Assembly (NCBI GenBank): GCA_023525975.1
Contig: CM042035.1
Span: forward strand, 26,648,001 to 26,712,000
Length of the DNA stretch: 64,000 bases
From: Smallanthus sonchifolius
Lineage: Eukaryota; Streptophyta; Magnoliopsida; Asterales; Asteraceae
Reading direction: 5' to 3'
Shown: in pieces, positions 30,376-42,073 of the stretch
How the letters are laid out: each line of letters begins with the position of its first letter
Position numbering within the stretch: the stretch's first letter is position 1
Program-made: the position numbers and the translations under genes
The notes under the pieces: generated by a model
The model's database searches: none
What the model was told of the DNA's origin: nothing
What the model saw: only the letters and a program-made list of their open reading frames with translations

Positions 30376-30765
30376 TTTTTTAAGTTATTATTTTTTTTTA
30401 CTCTAAACAACGTCACCCGTTGATTATTATGCAAGAGGGCGTGGGCGTAATGAGTTTTTGTCAAAAAACGGTCATCGTACGTAAAAACTCGGGCGCGCGG
30501 GTCCGTGTAGGGGAACGCCCGATCGCGGTAGACACACGTTTCGACGTCGAGTGGAACACGTGTGTCTTCTTATACTAGTCAATTATTCTTACGCCCCGAG
30601 TGAGAGTGGGAATATGTTTTGTACAAGGAAGTATAAGAACTAAACGCTCGCCGGCGGGTGACGCACGTGTTGACGTAAGGCGGAACGCGCGCGCAAGAGG
30701 AGAATGCAAGTAAAAATGAGTCATGTGTGGAAGGGGATAAAGTAATAGAATAAAAGAGTTATTTC

Positions 30766-30885
30766 GGTTGCGATCATACCAGCACTAAAGCACCGGATCC
30801 AATCAGAACTCCGCAGTTAAGCGTGCTTGGGCGAGAGTAGTACTAGAATGGGTGACCCCCTGGGAAGTCCTCGTGTTGCAACCCC
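30766..30885 (+). rRNA. 5S rRNA: 5S rRNA gene, copy 37
   Basis: 120 nt; C36A, G82A (box C). Same as copy 43. Confidence 0.95.
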
Positions 30886-31272
30886 TTTTTTAAATTATTT
30901 TTTTTTACTCTAAACAACGTCATCCGTTGATTATTATGCAAGCAGGCGTGGGCGTAACGAGTTTTTGTCAAAAAACGGTCAACGTACGTAAAGACTCGGG
31001 CGCGCGGGTCCATGTCGGTGAACGCCCGATCGCGAGAGACACACGTTTAGACGTCGAGTGGAACACGTGTGTCTTCTTATACTAGTCAATTATTCTTATG
31101 CCCCGGGTGAGCGTGGGAATATGTTTTGTACAAGGAAGTATAAGAACTAAACACTCGCCGGCGGGTGACGCACGTGTTGACGTAAGGCGGAACGCGCGCG
31201 CGAGAGGAGAATGCAAGTAAAAATGAGTCATGTGTGGAAGGGGATAAAGTAATAGAATGAAAGAGTTATTTC

Positions 31273-31392
31273 GGTTGCGATCATACCAACACTAAAGCAC
31301 CGGATCCCATCAGAACTCCGCAGTTAAGCGTGCTTGGGCGAGAGTAGTACTAGGATGGGTGACCCCCTAGGAAGTCCTCGTGTTGCAACCCC
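31273..31392 (+). rRNA. 5S rRNA: 5S rRNA gene, copy 38
   Basis: 120 nt; G17A, G97A. First of the CCAACAC/CTAGG lineage with the GTACCGAG spacer. Confidence 0.95.
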
Positions 31393-31781
31393 TTTTTTAA
31401 TTTATTTAGTTTTTTACTCTAAACAACGTCATCCGTTGATTATTATGCAAGCGGGCGTGGGCGTACCGAGTTTTTGTAAAAAAACGGTCAACGTACGTAA
31501 ACACTCGGGCGCGCAGGTCCGTGTCGGGGAACGCCTGATCGCGGGAGACACACGTTTAGACGTCGAGTGGAACACGTGTGTCTTCATATACTACTCAATT
31601 ATTCTTACGCCCCGCGTGAGCGTGGGAATATGTTTTGTACAAGGAAGTATAAGAACTAAACGCTCGCCGGCGGGTGACGCACGTGTTGACGTAAGGCGGA
31701 ACGCGCGCGCAAGAGGAGAATGCAAGTAAAAATGAGTCATGTGTGGAAGGGGATAAAGTAATAGAATGAAAGAGTTATTTC

Positions 31782-31901
31782 GGTTGCGATCATACCAACA
31801 CTAAAGCACCGGATCCCATCAGAACTCTGCAGTTAAGCGTGCTTGGGCGAGAGTAGTACTAGGATGGGTGACCCCCTAGGAAGTCCTCGTGTTGCAACCC
31901 C
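31782..31901 (+). rRNA. 5S rRNA: 5S rRNA gene, copy 39
   Basis: 120 nt; G17A, C47T, G97A. Its spacer has TTTATAAAACAACGG, shared with copy 45. Confidence 0.95.
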
Positions 31902-32289
31902 TTTTTTAATTTATTTATTTTTTACTCTAAACAACGTCATCCGTTGATTATTATGCAAGCGGGCGTGGGCGTACCGAGTTTTTATAAAACAACGGTCAAC
32001 GTACGTAAACACTCGGGCGCGCGGGTCCGTGTCGGGGAAAGCCTGATCGCGGGAGACACACGTTTAGACGTCGAGTGGAACACGTGTGTCTTCATATACT
32101 ACTCAATTATTCTTACGCCCCGGGTGAGCGTGGGAATATGTTTTGTACAAGGAAGTATAAGAACTAAACGCTCGCCGGCGGGTGACGCACGTGTTGACGT
32201 AAGGCGGAACGCGCGCGCAAGAGGAGAATGCAAGTAAAAATGAGTCATGTGTGGAAGGGGATAAAGTAATAGAATGAAAGAGTTATTTT

Positions 32290-32409
32290 GGTTGCGATCA
32301 TACCAGCACTAAAGCACCGGATCCCATCAGAACTCAGCAGTTAAGCGTGCTTAGGCGAGAGTAGTACTAGGATGGGTGACCCCCTGGGAAGTCCTCGTGT
32401 TGCAACCCC
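32290..32409 (+). rRNA. 5S rRNA: 5S rRNA gene, copy 40
   Basis: 120 nt; C47A, G64A. T at -1. Confidence 0.95.
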
Positions 32410-32798
32410 TTTTTTAAGTTATTATTTTTTTTTACTCTAAACAACGTCACCCGTTGATTATTATGCAAGCGGGCGTGGGCGTAATGAGTTTTTGTCAAAA
32501 AAAGGTCATCGTACGTAAAGACTCGGGCGCGCGGGTCCGTGTCGGGGAACGCCCGATCGCGGTAGACACACGTTTCGACGTCGAGTGGAACACGTGTGTC
32601 TTCTTATACTAGTCAATTATTCTTACGCCCCGGGTGAGCGTGGGAATATGTTTTGTACAAGGAAGTATAAGAACTAAACGCTCGCCGGCGGCCGACGCAC
32701 GTGTTGACGTAAGGCGGAACGCGCGCGCAAGAGGAGAATGCAAGTAAAAATGAGTCATGTGTGGAAGGGATAAAGTAATAGAATGGAAGAGTTATTTC

Positions 32799-32918
32799 GT
32801 TTGCGATCATACCAGCACTAAAGCACCGGATCCCATCAGAACTCCGCAGTTAAGCGTGTTTGGGCGAGAGTAGTACTAGGATGGGTGACCCCCTGGGAAG
32901 TCCTCGTGTTGCAACCCC
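32799..32918 (+). rRNA. 5S rRNA: 5S rRNA gene, copy 41
   Basis: 120 nt; G2T (helix I mismatch) and C61T (box A). One G is lost upstream (GAAGGGATAAAG). Confidence 0.94.
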
Positions 32919-33308
32919 TTTTTTAAGTTATTATTTTTTTTTACTCTAAAAAACGTCACCCGTTGATTATTATGCAAGCGGGCGTGGGCGTAACGAGTTT
33001 TTGTCAAAAAACGGTCAACGTACGTAAAGACTCGGGCGCGCGGGTCCATGTTGGGGAACGCCCGATCGCGGTAGACACACGTTTAGACGTCGAGTGGAAC
33101 ACGTGTGTCTTCTTATACTAGTCAATTATTCTTACGCCCCGGGTGAGCGTGGGAATATGTTTTGTACAAGGAAGTATAAGAACTAAACGCTCGCCGGCGG
33201 GTGACGCACATGTTGACGTAAGACGGAACGCGCGCTCAAGAGGAGAATGCAAGTAAAAATGAGTCATGTGTGGAAGGGGATAAAGTAATAGAATAAAAGA
33301 GTTATTTC

Positions 33309-33428
33309 GGTTGCGATCATACCAGCACTAAAGCACCGGATCCCATCAGAACTCCGCAGTTAAGCGTGCTTGAGCGAGAGTAGTACTAGAATGGGTGACC
33401 CCCTGGGAAGTCCTCGTGTTGCAACCCC
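33309..33428 (+). rRNA. 5S rRNA: 5S rRNA gene, copy 42
   Basis: 120 nt; G65A, G82A. Same as copy 49. Confidence 0.95.
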
Positions 33429-33817
33429 TTTTTTAAATTAATATTTTTTTTACTCTAAACAACGTCATCCGTTGATTATTATGCAAGCGGGCGTGGGCGT
33501 AACGGGTTTTTGTCAAAAAACGGTCAACGTACGTAAAGACTCGGGCGCGCGGGTCCGTGTCGGTGAACGCCCGATCGCGGGAGACACACGTTTAGACGTC
33601 GAGTGGAACACGTGTGTCTTCTTATACTAGTCAATTATTCTTATGCCCCGGGTGAGCGTGGGAATATGTTTTGTACAAGGAAGTATAAGAACTAAACACT
33701 GGCCGGCGGGTGACGCACGTGTTGACGTAAGGCGGAACGCGCGCGCGAGAGGAGAATGCAAGTAAAAATGAGTCATGTGTGGAAGGGGATAAAGTAATAG
33801 AATAAAAGAGTTATTTC

Positions 33818-33937
33818 GGTTGCGATCATACCAGCACTAAAGCACCGGATCCAATCAGAACTCCGCAGTTAAGCGTGCTTGGGCGAGAGTAGTACTAGAA
33901 TGGGTGACCCCCTGGGAAGTCCTCGTGTTGCAACCCC
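33818..33937 (+). rRNA. 5S rRNA: 5S rRNA gene, copy 43
   Basis: 120 nt; C36A, G82A. Confidence 0.95.
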
Positions 33938-34324
33938 TTTTTTAAATTATTTTTTTTTACTCTAAACAACGTCATCCGTTGATTATTATGCAAGCGGGCG
34001 TGGGCGTAACGAGTTTTTGTCAAAAAACGGTCAACGTACGTAAAGACTCGGGCGCGCGGGTCCATGTCGGTGAACGCCCGATCGCGAGAGACACCCGTTT
34101 AGACGTCGAGTGGAACACGTGTGTCTTCTTATACTAGTCAATTATTCTTATGCCCCGGGTGAGCGTGGGAATATGTTTTGTACAAGGAAGTATAAGAACT
34201 AAACACTCGCCGGCGGGTGACGCACGTGTTGACGTAAGGCGGAACGCGCGCGCGAGAGGAGAATGCAAGTAAAAATGAGTCATGTGTGGAAGGGGATAAA
34301 GTAATAGAATGAAAGAGTTATTTC

Positions 34325-34444
34325 GGTTGCGATCATACCAACACTAAAGCACCGGATCCCATCAGAACTCCGCAGTTAAGCGTGCTTGGGCGAGAGTAGT
34401 ACTAGGATGGGTGACCCCCTAGGAAGTCCTCGTGTTGCAACCCC
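34325..34444 (+). rRNA. 5S rRNA: 5S rRNA gene, copy 44
   Basis: 120 nt; G17A, G97A. Duplicate of copy 38. Confidence 0.95.
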
Positions 34445-34833
34445 TTTTTTAATTTATTTAGTTTTTTACTCTAAACAACGTCATCCGTTGATTATTATGC
34501 AAGCGGGCGTGGGCGTACCGAGTTTTTGTAAAAAAACGGTCAACGTACGTAAACACTCGGGCGCGCAGGTCCGTGTCGGGGAACGCCTGATCGCGGGAGA
34601 CACACGTTTAGACGTCGAGTGGAACACGTGTGTCTTCATATACTACTCAATTATTCTTACGCCCCGCGTGAGCGTGGGAATATGTTTTGTACAAGGAAGT
34701 ATAAGAACTAAACGCTCGCCGGCGGGTGACGCACGTGTTGACGTAAGGCGGAACGCGCGCGCAAGAGGAGAATGCAAGTAAAAATGAGTCATGTGTGGAA
34801 GGGGATAAAGTAATAGAATGAAAGAGTTATTTC

Positions 34834-34953
34834 GGTTGCGATCATACCAACACTAAAGCACCGGATCCCATCAGAACTCCGCAGTTAAGCGTGCTTGGGC
34901 GAGAGTAGTACTAGGATGGGTGACCCCCTAGGAAGTCCTCGTGTTGCAACCCC
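34834..34953 (+). rRNA. 5S rRNA: 5S rRNA gene, copy 45
   Basis: 120 nt; G17A, G97A. Duplicate of copy 39 without its C47T. Confidence 0.95.
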
Positions 34954-35341
34954 TTTTTTAATTTATTTATTTTTTACTCTAAACAACGTCATCCGTTGAT
35001 TATTATGCAAGCGGGCGTGGGCGTACCGAGTTTTTATAAAACAACGGTCAACGTACGTAAACACTCGGGCGCGCGGGTCCGTGTCGGGGAAAGCCTGATC
35101 GCGGGAGACACACGTTTAGACGTCGAGTGGAACACGTGTGTCTTCTTATACTAGTCAATTATTCTTACGCCCCGGGTGAGCGTGGGAATACGTTTTGTAC
35201 AAGGAAGTATAAGAACTAAACGCTCGTCGGCGGGTGACGCACGTGTTGACGTGAGGCGGAACGCGCGCGCAAGAGGAGAATGCAAGTAAAAATGAGTCAT
35301 GTGTGGAAGGGGATAAAGTAAGAGAATGAAAGAGTTATTTC

Positions 35342-35461
35342 GGTTGCTATCAACACAGCACTAAAGCACCGGATCACATCAGATCTCCGCAGTTAAGCGT
35401 GCTTGGGCGAGAGTAGTACTAGGATGGGTGACCCCCTGGGAAGTCCTCGTGTTGCAACCCC
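35342..35461 (+). rRNA. 5S rRNA: 5S rRNA gene, copy 46
   Basis: 120 nt; G7T, T12A, A13C, C14A, C35A, A43T, TAAGAG upstream. Same as copy 53. Confidence 0.91.
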
Positions 35462-35850
35462 TTTTTTAAGTTATTATTTTTTTTACTCTAAACAACGTCA
35501 CCCGTTGATTATTATGCAAACGGGCGTAGGCGTAATGAGTTTTTGTCAAAAAACGGTCATCGTACGTAAAGACTCGGGCGCGCGGGTCCGTGTCGGGGAA
35601 CGCCCGATCGCGGTAGACACATGTTTCGACGTCGAGTGGAACACGTTTGTCTTCTTATACTAGTCAATTATTCTTACGCCCCGGGTGAGCGTGGGAATAT
35701 GTTTTGTACAAGGAAGTATAAGAACTAAACGCTCGCCGGCGGGTGACGCACGTGTTGACGTAAGGCGGAACGCGCGCGCAAGAGGAGAATGCAAGTAAAA
35801 ATGAGTCATGTGTGGAAGGGGATAAAGTAATAGAATGAAAGAGTTATTTC

Positions 35851-35970
35851 GGTTGCGATCATACCAACACTAAAGCACCGGATCCCATCAGAACTCCGCA
35901 GTTAAGCGTGCTTGGGCGAGAGTAGTACTAGGATGGGTGACCCCCTAGGAAGTCCTCGTGTTGCAACCCC
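35851..35970 (+). rRNA. 5S rRNA: 5S rRNA gene, copy 47
   Basis: 120 nt; G17A, G97A. Confidence 0.95.
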
Positions 35971-36357
35971 TTTTTTAATTTATTTATTTTTTACTCTAAA
36001 AAACGTCATCCATTGATTATTATGCAAACGGGCGTGGGCGTAACGAGTTTTTGTAAAAAAACGGTCAACGTACGTAAACACTCGGGCGCGCGGGTCCGTG
36101 TCGGGGAATGCCTGATCGCGGGAGACACACGTTTAGACGTCGAGTGGAACACGTGTGTCTTCATATACTAGTCAATTATTCTTACGCCCCGGGTGAGCGT
36201 GGGAATATGTTTTGTACAAGGAAGTATAAGAACTAAACGCTCGCCGGCGGCCGACGCACGTGTTGACGTAAGGCGGAACGCGCGCGCAAGAGGAGAATGC
36301 AAGTAAAAATGAGTCATGTGTGGAAGGGATAAAGTAATAGAATGGAAGAGTTATTTC

Positions 36358-36477
36358 GGTTGCGATCATACCAGCACTAAAGCACCGGATCCCATCAGAA
36401 CTCCGCAGTTAAGCGTGTTTGGGCGAGAGTAGTACTAGGATGGGTGACCCCCTGGGAAGTCCTCGTGTTGCAACCCC
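36358..36477 (+). rRNA. 5S rRNA: 5S rRNA gene, copy 48
   Basis: 120 nt; C61T. Upstream G-run one shorter. The preceding spacer has GCGGCCGACGC, shared with the spacer before copy 41. Confidence 0.96.
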
Positions 36478-36867
36478 TTTTTTAAGTTATTATTTTTTTT
36501 TACTCTAAAAAACGTCACCCGTTGATTATTATGCAAGCGGGCGTGGGCGTAACGAGTTTTTGTCAAAAAACGGTCAACGTACGTAAAGACTCGGGCGCGC
36601 GGGTCCATGTTGGGGAACGCCCGATCGCGGTAGACACACGTTTAGACGTCGAGTGGAACACGTGTGTCTTCTTATACTAGTCAATTATTCTTACGCCCCG
36701 GGTGAGCGTGGGAATATGTTTTGTACAAGGAAGTATAAGAACTAAACGCTCGCCGGCGGGTGACGCACGTGTTGACGTAAGACGGAACGCGCGCACAAGA
36801 GGAGAATGCAAGTAAAAATGAGTCATGTGTGGAAGGGGATAAAGTAATAGAATAAAAGAGTTATTTC

Positions 36868-36987
36868 GGTTGCGATCATACCAGCACTAAAGCACCGGAT
36901 CCCATCAGAACTCCGCAGTTAAGCGTGCTTGAGCGAGAGTAGTACTAGAATGGGTGACCCCCTGGGAAGTCCTCGTGTTGCAACCCC
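36868..36987 (+). rRNA. 5S rRNA: 5S rRNA gene, copy 49
   Basis: 120 nt; G65A, G82A. Confidence 0.95.
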
Positions 36988-37376
36988 TTTTTTAAATTAA
37001 TATTTTTTTTACTCTAAACAACGTCATCCGTTGATTATTATGCAAGCGGGCGTGGGCGTAACGGGTTTTTGTCAAAAAACGGTCAACGTACGTAAAGACT
37101 CGGGCGCGCGGGTCCGTGTCGGTGAACGCCCGATCGCGGGAGACACACGTTTAGACGTCGAGTGGAACACGTGTGTCTTCTTATACTAGTCAATTATTCT
37201 TATGCCCCGGGTGAGCGTGGGAATATGTTTTGTACAAGGAAGTATAAGAACTAAACACTGGCCGGCGGGTGACGCACGTGTTGACGTAAGGCGGAACGCG
37301 CGCGCGAGAGGAGAATGCAAGTAAAAATGAGTCATGTGTGGAAGGGGATAAAGTAATAGAATGAAAGAGTTATTTC

Positions 37377-37496
37377 GGTTGCGATCATACCAACACTAAA
37401 GCACCGGATCCCATCAGAACTCCGCAGTTAAGCGTGCTTGGGCGAGAGTAGTACTAGGATGGGTGACCCCCTAGGAAGTCCTCGTGTTGCAACCCC
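37377..37496 (+). rRNA. 5S rRNA: 5S rRNA gene, copy 50
   Basis: 120 nt; G17A, G97A. Confidence 0.95.
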
Positions 37497-37884
37497 TTTT
37501 TTAATTTATTTATTTTTTACTCTAAACAACGTCATCCGTTGATTATTATGCAAGCGGGCGTGGGCGTACCGAGTTTTTGTAAAAAAACGGTCAACGTACG
37601 TAAACACTCGGGCGCGCAGGTCCTTGTCGGGGAACGCCTGATCGCGGGAGACACACGTTTAGACGTCGAGTGGAACACGTGTGTCTTCATATACTACTCA
37701 ATTATTCTTACGCCCCGCGTGAGCGTGGGAATATGTTTTGTACAAGGAAGTATAAGAACTAAACGCTCGCCGGCGGGTGACGCACGTGTTGACGTAAGAC
37801 GGAACGCGCGCACAAGAGGAGAATGCAAGTAAAAATGAGTCATGTGTGGAAGGGGATAAAGTAATAGAATAAAAGAGTTATTTC

Positions 37885-38004
37885 GGTTGCGATCATACCA
37901 ACACTAAAGCACCGGATCCCATCAGAACTCCGCAGTTAAGCGTGCTTGGGCGAGAGTAGTACTAGGATGGGTGACCCCCTAGGAAGTCCTCGTGTTGCAA
38001 CCCC
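37885..38004 (+). rRNA. 5S rRNA: 5S rRNA gene, copy 51
   Basis: 120 nt; G17A, G97A, but with the AATAAAAGAG leader of copies 42/49. The leader and gene are recombinant. Confidence 0.95.
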
Positions 38005-38392
38005 TTTTTTAATTTATTTATTTTTTACTCTAAACAACGTCATCCGTTGATTATTATGCAAGCGGGCGTGGGCGTACCGAGTTTTTGTAAAAAAACGGTC
38101 AACGTACGTAAACACTCGGGCGCGCGGGTCCGTGTCGGGGAATGCCTGATCGCGGGAGACACACGTTTAGACGTCGAGTGGAACACGTGTGTCTTCATAT
38201 ACTACTCAATTATTCTTACGCCCCGGGTGAGCGTGGGAATATGTTTTGTACAAGGAAGTATAAGAACTAAACGCTCGCCGGCGGGTGACGCACGTGTTGA
38301 CGTAAGGCGGAACGCGCGCGCAAGAGAAGAATGCAAGTAAAAATGAGTCATGTGTGGAAGGGGATAAAGTAATAGAATGAAAGAGTTATTTT

Positions 38393-38512
38393 GGTTGCGA
38401 TCATACCAGCACTAAAGCACCGGATTCCATCAGAACTCAGCAGTTAAGCGTGCTTAGGCGAGAGTAGTACTAGGATGGGTGACCCCCTGGGAAGTCCTCG
38501 TGTTGCAACCCC
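38393..38512 (+). rRNA. 5S rRNA: 5S rRNA gene, copy 52
   Basis: 120 nt; C34T, C47A, G64A. T at -1. Relative of copy 40. Confidence 0.95.
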
Positions 38513-38902
38513 TTTTTTAAGTTATTATTTTTTTTTACTCTAAACAACGTCACCCGTTGATTATTATGCAAGCGGGCGTGGGCGTAATGAGTTTTTGTCA
38601 AAAAACGGTCTTCGTACGTAAAGACTCGGGCGCGCGGGTCCGTGTCGGGGAACGCCCGATCGCGGTAGACACACGTTTCGACGTCGAGTGGAACACGTGT
38701 GTCTTCTTATACTAGTCAATTATTCTTACGCCCCGGGTGAGCGTGGGAATATGTTTTGTACAAGGAAGTATAAGAACTAAACGCTCGCCGGCGGGTGACG
38801 CACGTGTTGACGTGAGGCGGAACGCGCGCGCAAGAGGAGAATGCAAGTAAAAATGAGTCATGTGTGGAAGGGGATAAAGTAAGAGAATGAAAGAGTTATT
38901 TC

Positions 38903-39022
38903 GGTTGCTATCAACACAGCACTAAAGCACCGGATCACATCAGATCTCCGCAGTTAAGCGTGCTTGGGCGAGAGTAGTACTAGGATGGGTGACCCCCTGG
39001 GAAGTCCTCGTGTTGCAACCCC
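38903..39022 (+). rRNA. 5S rRNA: 5S rRNA gene, copy 53
   Basis: 120 nt; G7T, T12A, A13C, C14A, C35A, A43T. Confidence 0.91.
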
Positions 39023-39411
39023 TTTTTTAAGTTATTATTTTTTTTACTCTAAACAACGTCACCCGTTGATTATTATGCAAACGGGCGTGGGCGTAATGAG
39101 TTTTTGTCAAAAAACGGTCATCGTACGTAAAGACTCGGGCGCGCGGGTCCGTGTCGGGGAACGCCCGATCGCGGTAGACACATGTTTCGACGTCGAGTGG
39201 AACACGTTTGTCTTCTTATACTAGTCAATTATTCTTACGCACCGGGTGAGCGTGGGAATATGTTTTGTACAAGGAAGTATAAGAACTAAACGCTCGCCGG
39301 CGGGTGACGCACGTGTTGACGTAAGGCGGAACGCGCGCGCAAGAGGAGAATGCAAGTAAAAATGAGTCATGTGTGGAAGGGGATAAAGTAATAGAATGAA
39401 AGAGTTATTTC

Positions 39412-39531
39412 GGTTGCGATCATACCAACACTAAAGCACCGGATCCCATCAGAACTCCGCAGTTAAGCGTGCTTGGGCGAGAGTAGTACTAGGATGGGTG
39501 ACCCCCTAGGAAGTCCTCGTGTTGCAACCCC
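39412..39531 (+). rRNA. 5S rRNA: 5S rRNA gene, copy 54
   Basis: 120 nt; G17A, G97A. Confidence 0.95.
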
Positions 39532-39918
39532 TTTTTTAATTTATTTATTTTTTACTCTAAAAAACGTCATCCATTGATTATTATGCAAACGGGCGTGGGC
39601 GTAACGAGTTTTTGTAAAAAAACGGTCAACGTACGTAAACACTCGGGCGCGCGGGTCCGTGTCGGGGAATGCCTGATCGCGGGAGACACACGTTTAGACG
39701 TCGAGTGGAACACGTGTGTCTTCATATACTAGTCAATTATTCTTACGCCCCGGGTGAGCGTGGGAATATGTTTTGTACAAGGAAGTATAAGAACTAAACG
39801 CTCGCCGGCGGGTGACGCACGTGTTGACGTAAGGCGGAACGCGCGCGCAAGAGGAGAATGCAAGTAAAAATGAGTCATGTGTGGAAGGGATAAAGTAATA
39901 GAATGGAAGAGTTATTTC

Positions 39919-40038
39919 GGTTGCGATCATACCAGCACTAAAGCACCGGATCCCATCAGAACTCCGCAGTTAAGCGTGTTTGGGCGAGAGTAGTACTAGG
40001 ATGGGTGACCCCCTGGGAAGTCCTCGTGTTGCAACCCC
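39919..40038 (+). rRNA. 5S rRNA: 5S rRNA gene, copy 55
   Basis: 120 nt; C61T. Upstream G-run one shorter, as in copies 41 and 48. Confidence 0.96.
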
Positions 40039-40428
40039 TTTTTTAAGTTATTATTTTTTTTTACTCTAAAAAACGTCACCCGTTGATTATTATGCAAGCG
40101 GGCGTGGGCGTAACAAGTTTTTGTCAAAAAACGGTCAACGTACGTAAAGACTCGGGCGCGCGGGTCCATGTTGGGGAACGCCCGATCGCGGTAGACACAC
40201 GTTTAGACGTCGAGTGGAACACGTGTGTCTTCTTATACTAGTCAATTATTCTTACGCCCCGGGTGAGCGTGGGAATATGTTTTGTACAAGGAAGTATAAG
40301 AACTAAACGCTCGCCGGCGGGTGACGCACGTGTTGACGTAAGACGGAACGCGCGCACAAGAGGAGAATGCAAGTAAAAATGAGTCATGTGTGGAAGGGGA
40401 TAAAGTAATAGAATAAAAGAGTTATTTC

Positions 40429-40548
40429 GGTTGCGATCATACCAGCACTAAAGCACCGGATCCCATCAGAACTCCGCAGTTAAGAGTGCTTGAGCGAGAG
40501 TAGTACTAGAATGGGTGACCCCCTGGGAAGTCCTCGTGTTGCAACCCC
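40429..40548 (+). rRNA. 5S rRNA: 5S rRNA gene, copy 56
   Basis: 120 nt; C57A, G65A, G82A. Copy 42/49 lineage plus one private box A change. Confidence 0.94.
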
Positions 40549-40937
40549 TTTTTTAAATTAATATTTTTTTTACTCTAAACAACGTCATCCGTTGATTATT
40601 ATGCAAGCGGGCGTGGGCGTAACGGGTTTTTGTCAAAAAACGGTCAACGTACGTAAAGACTCGGGCGCGCGGGTCCGTGTCGGTGAACGCCCGATCGCGG
40701 GAGACACACGTTTAGACGTCGAGTGGAACACGTGTGTCTTCTTATACTAGTCAATTATTCTTATGCCCCGGGTGAGCGTGGGAATATGTTTTGTACAAGG
40801 AAGTATAAGAACTAAACACTGGCCGGCGGGTGACGCACGTGTTGACGTAAGGCGGAACGCGCGCGCGAGAGGAGAATGCAAGTAAAAATGAGTCATGTGT
40901 GGAAGGGGATAAAGTAATAGAATGAAAAAGTTATTTC

Positions 40938-41057
40938 GGTTGCGATCATACCAACACTAAAGCACCGGATCACATCAGAACTCCGCAGTTAAGCGTGCTT
41001 GGGCGAGAGTAGTACTAGGATGGGTGACCCACTAGGAAGTCCTCGTGTTGCAACCCC
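40938..41057 (+). rRNA. 5S rRNA: 5S rRNA gene, copy 57
   Basis: 120 nt; G17A, C35A, C94A, G97A. Confidence 0.94.
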
Positions 41058-41445
41058 TTTTTTAATTTATTTATTTTTTACTGTAAACAACGTCATCCGT
41101 TGATTATTATGCAAGCGGACGTGGGCGTAACGAGTTTTTGTAATAAAACGGTCAACGTACGTAAACACTCGGGCGCGTGGGTCCGTGTCGGGGAACGCCT
41201 GATCGCGGGAGACACACGTTTAGACGTCGAGTGGAACACGTGTGTCTTCATATACTAGTCAATTATTCTTACGCCCCGGGTGAGCGTGGGAATATGTTTT
41301 GTACAAGGAAGTATAAGAACTAAACACTGGCCGGCGGTCAACGCACGTGTTGACGTAAGGCAGAACGCGCGCGCGAGAGGAGAAATCAAGTAAAAATGAG
41401 TCATGTGTGGAAGGGGATAAAGTAATAGAATGAAAGAGTTATTTC

Positions 41446-41565
41446 GGTTGCGATCATACCAGCACTAAAGCACCGGATCCCATCAGATCTCCGCAGTTAA
41501 GCGTGCTTGGGCGAAAGTAGTACTATGATGGGTGACCCCCTGGGAAGTCCTCGTGTTGCAACCAC
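41446..41565 (+). rRNA. 5S rRNA: 5S rRNA gene, copy 58
   Basis: 120 nt; A43T, G70A (IE), G81T (box C), C119A. Confidence 0.93.
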
Positions 41566-41954
41566 TTTTTTAATTTATATTTTTTTTTACTCTAAACAAC
41601 GTCATCCGTTAATTATTATGCAAGCGGGCGTGGGCGTAACGAGTTTTTGTAATAAAACGGTCAACGTACGTAAACACTCGGGCGCGCGGGTCCGTGTCGG
41701 GGAACGCCAGATCGCGGGAGACAATCGTTTAGACGTCAAGTGGAACACATGTGTCTTCTTATACTAGTCAATTATTCTTACGCCCCGGGTGAGCGTGGGA
41801 ATATGTTTTGTACAAGGAAGTATAAGAACTAAACACTGGCCGGCGGTCAACGCACGTGTTGACGTAAGGCAGAACGCGCGCGCGAGAGGAGAAATCAAGT
41901 AAAAATGAGTCATGTGTGGAAGGGGATAAAGTAATAGAATGAAAGAGTTATTTC

Positions 41955-42073
41955 GGTTGCGATCATACCAGCACTAAAGCACCGGATCCATCAGAACTCC
42001 GCAGTTAAGCGTCCTTGGGCGAGAGTAGTACTATGATGGGTGACCCCCTAGGAAGTCCTCGTGTTGCAACCCC
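41955..42073 (+). rRNA. 5S rRNA: 5S rRNA gene, copy 59 (delta C lineage)
   Basis: 119 nt; delta C at 34-36, G60C (box A), G81T, G97A. First of six copies with this deletion (59, 68, 76, 80, 85, 90). Confidence 0.92.

Larger units (their letters stand above)
30700..32085 (+). repeat. Duplicated segment B, copy 1
   Basis: Copies 37-39, nearly identical to 33752-35134 (offset 3052 bp, six units). Both carry GATCCAATCAG, the GCGCAGGTCCG spacer and TTTATAAAACAACGG. Confidence 0.86.
33752..35134 (+). repeat. Duplicated segment B, copy 2
   Basis: Copies 43-45. The match to copy 1 stops where 35134 reads CTTCTTATACTAG against CTTCATATACTAC. Confidence 0.86.
35140..37330 (+). repeat. Higher-order segment C, copy 1
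   Basis: Copies 46-49, nearly identical to 38700-40890 (offset 3561 bp, seven units). Part of it (36172-37260) also matches 32613-33700 at about the same offset, so the block exists three times. Confidence 0.86.
38700..40890 (+). repeat. Higher-order segment C, copy 2
   Basis: Copies 53-56. The spacer before copy 55 has GCGGGTGACGC where the sister segments have GCGGCCGACGC, indicating a local conversion or back change. Confidence 0.86.
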
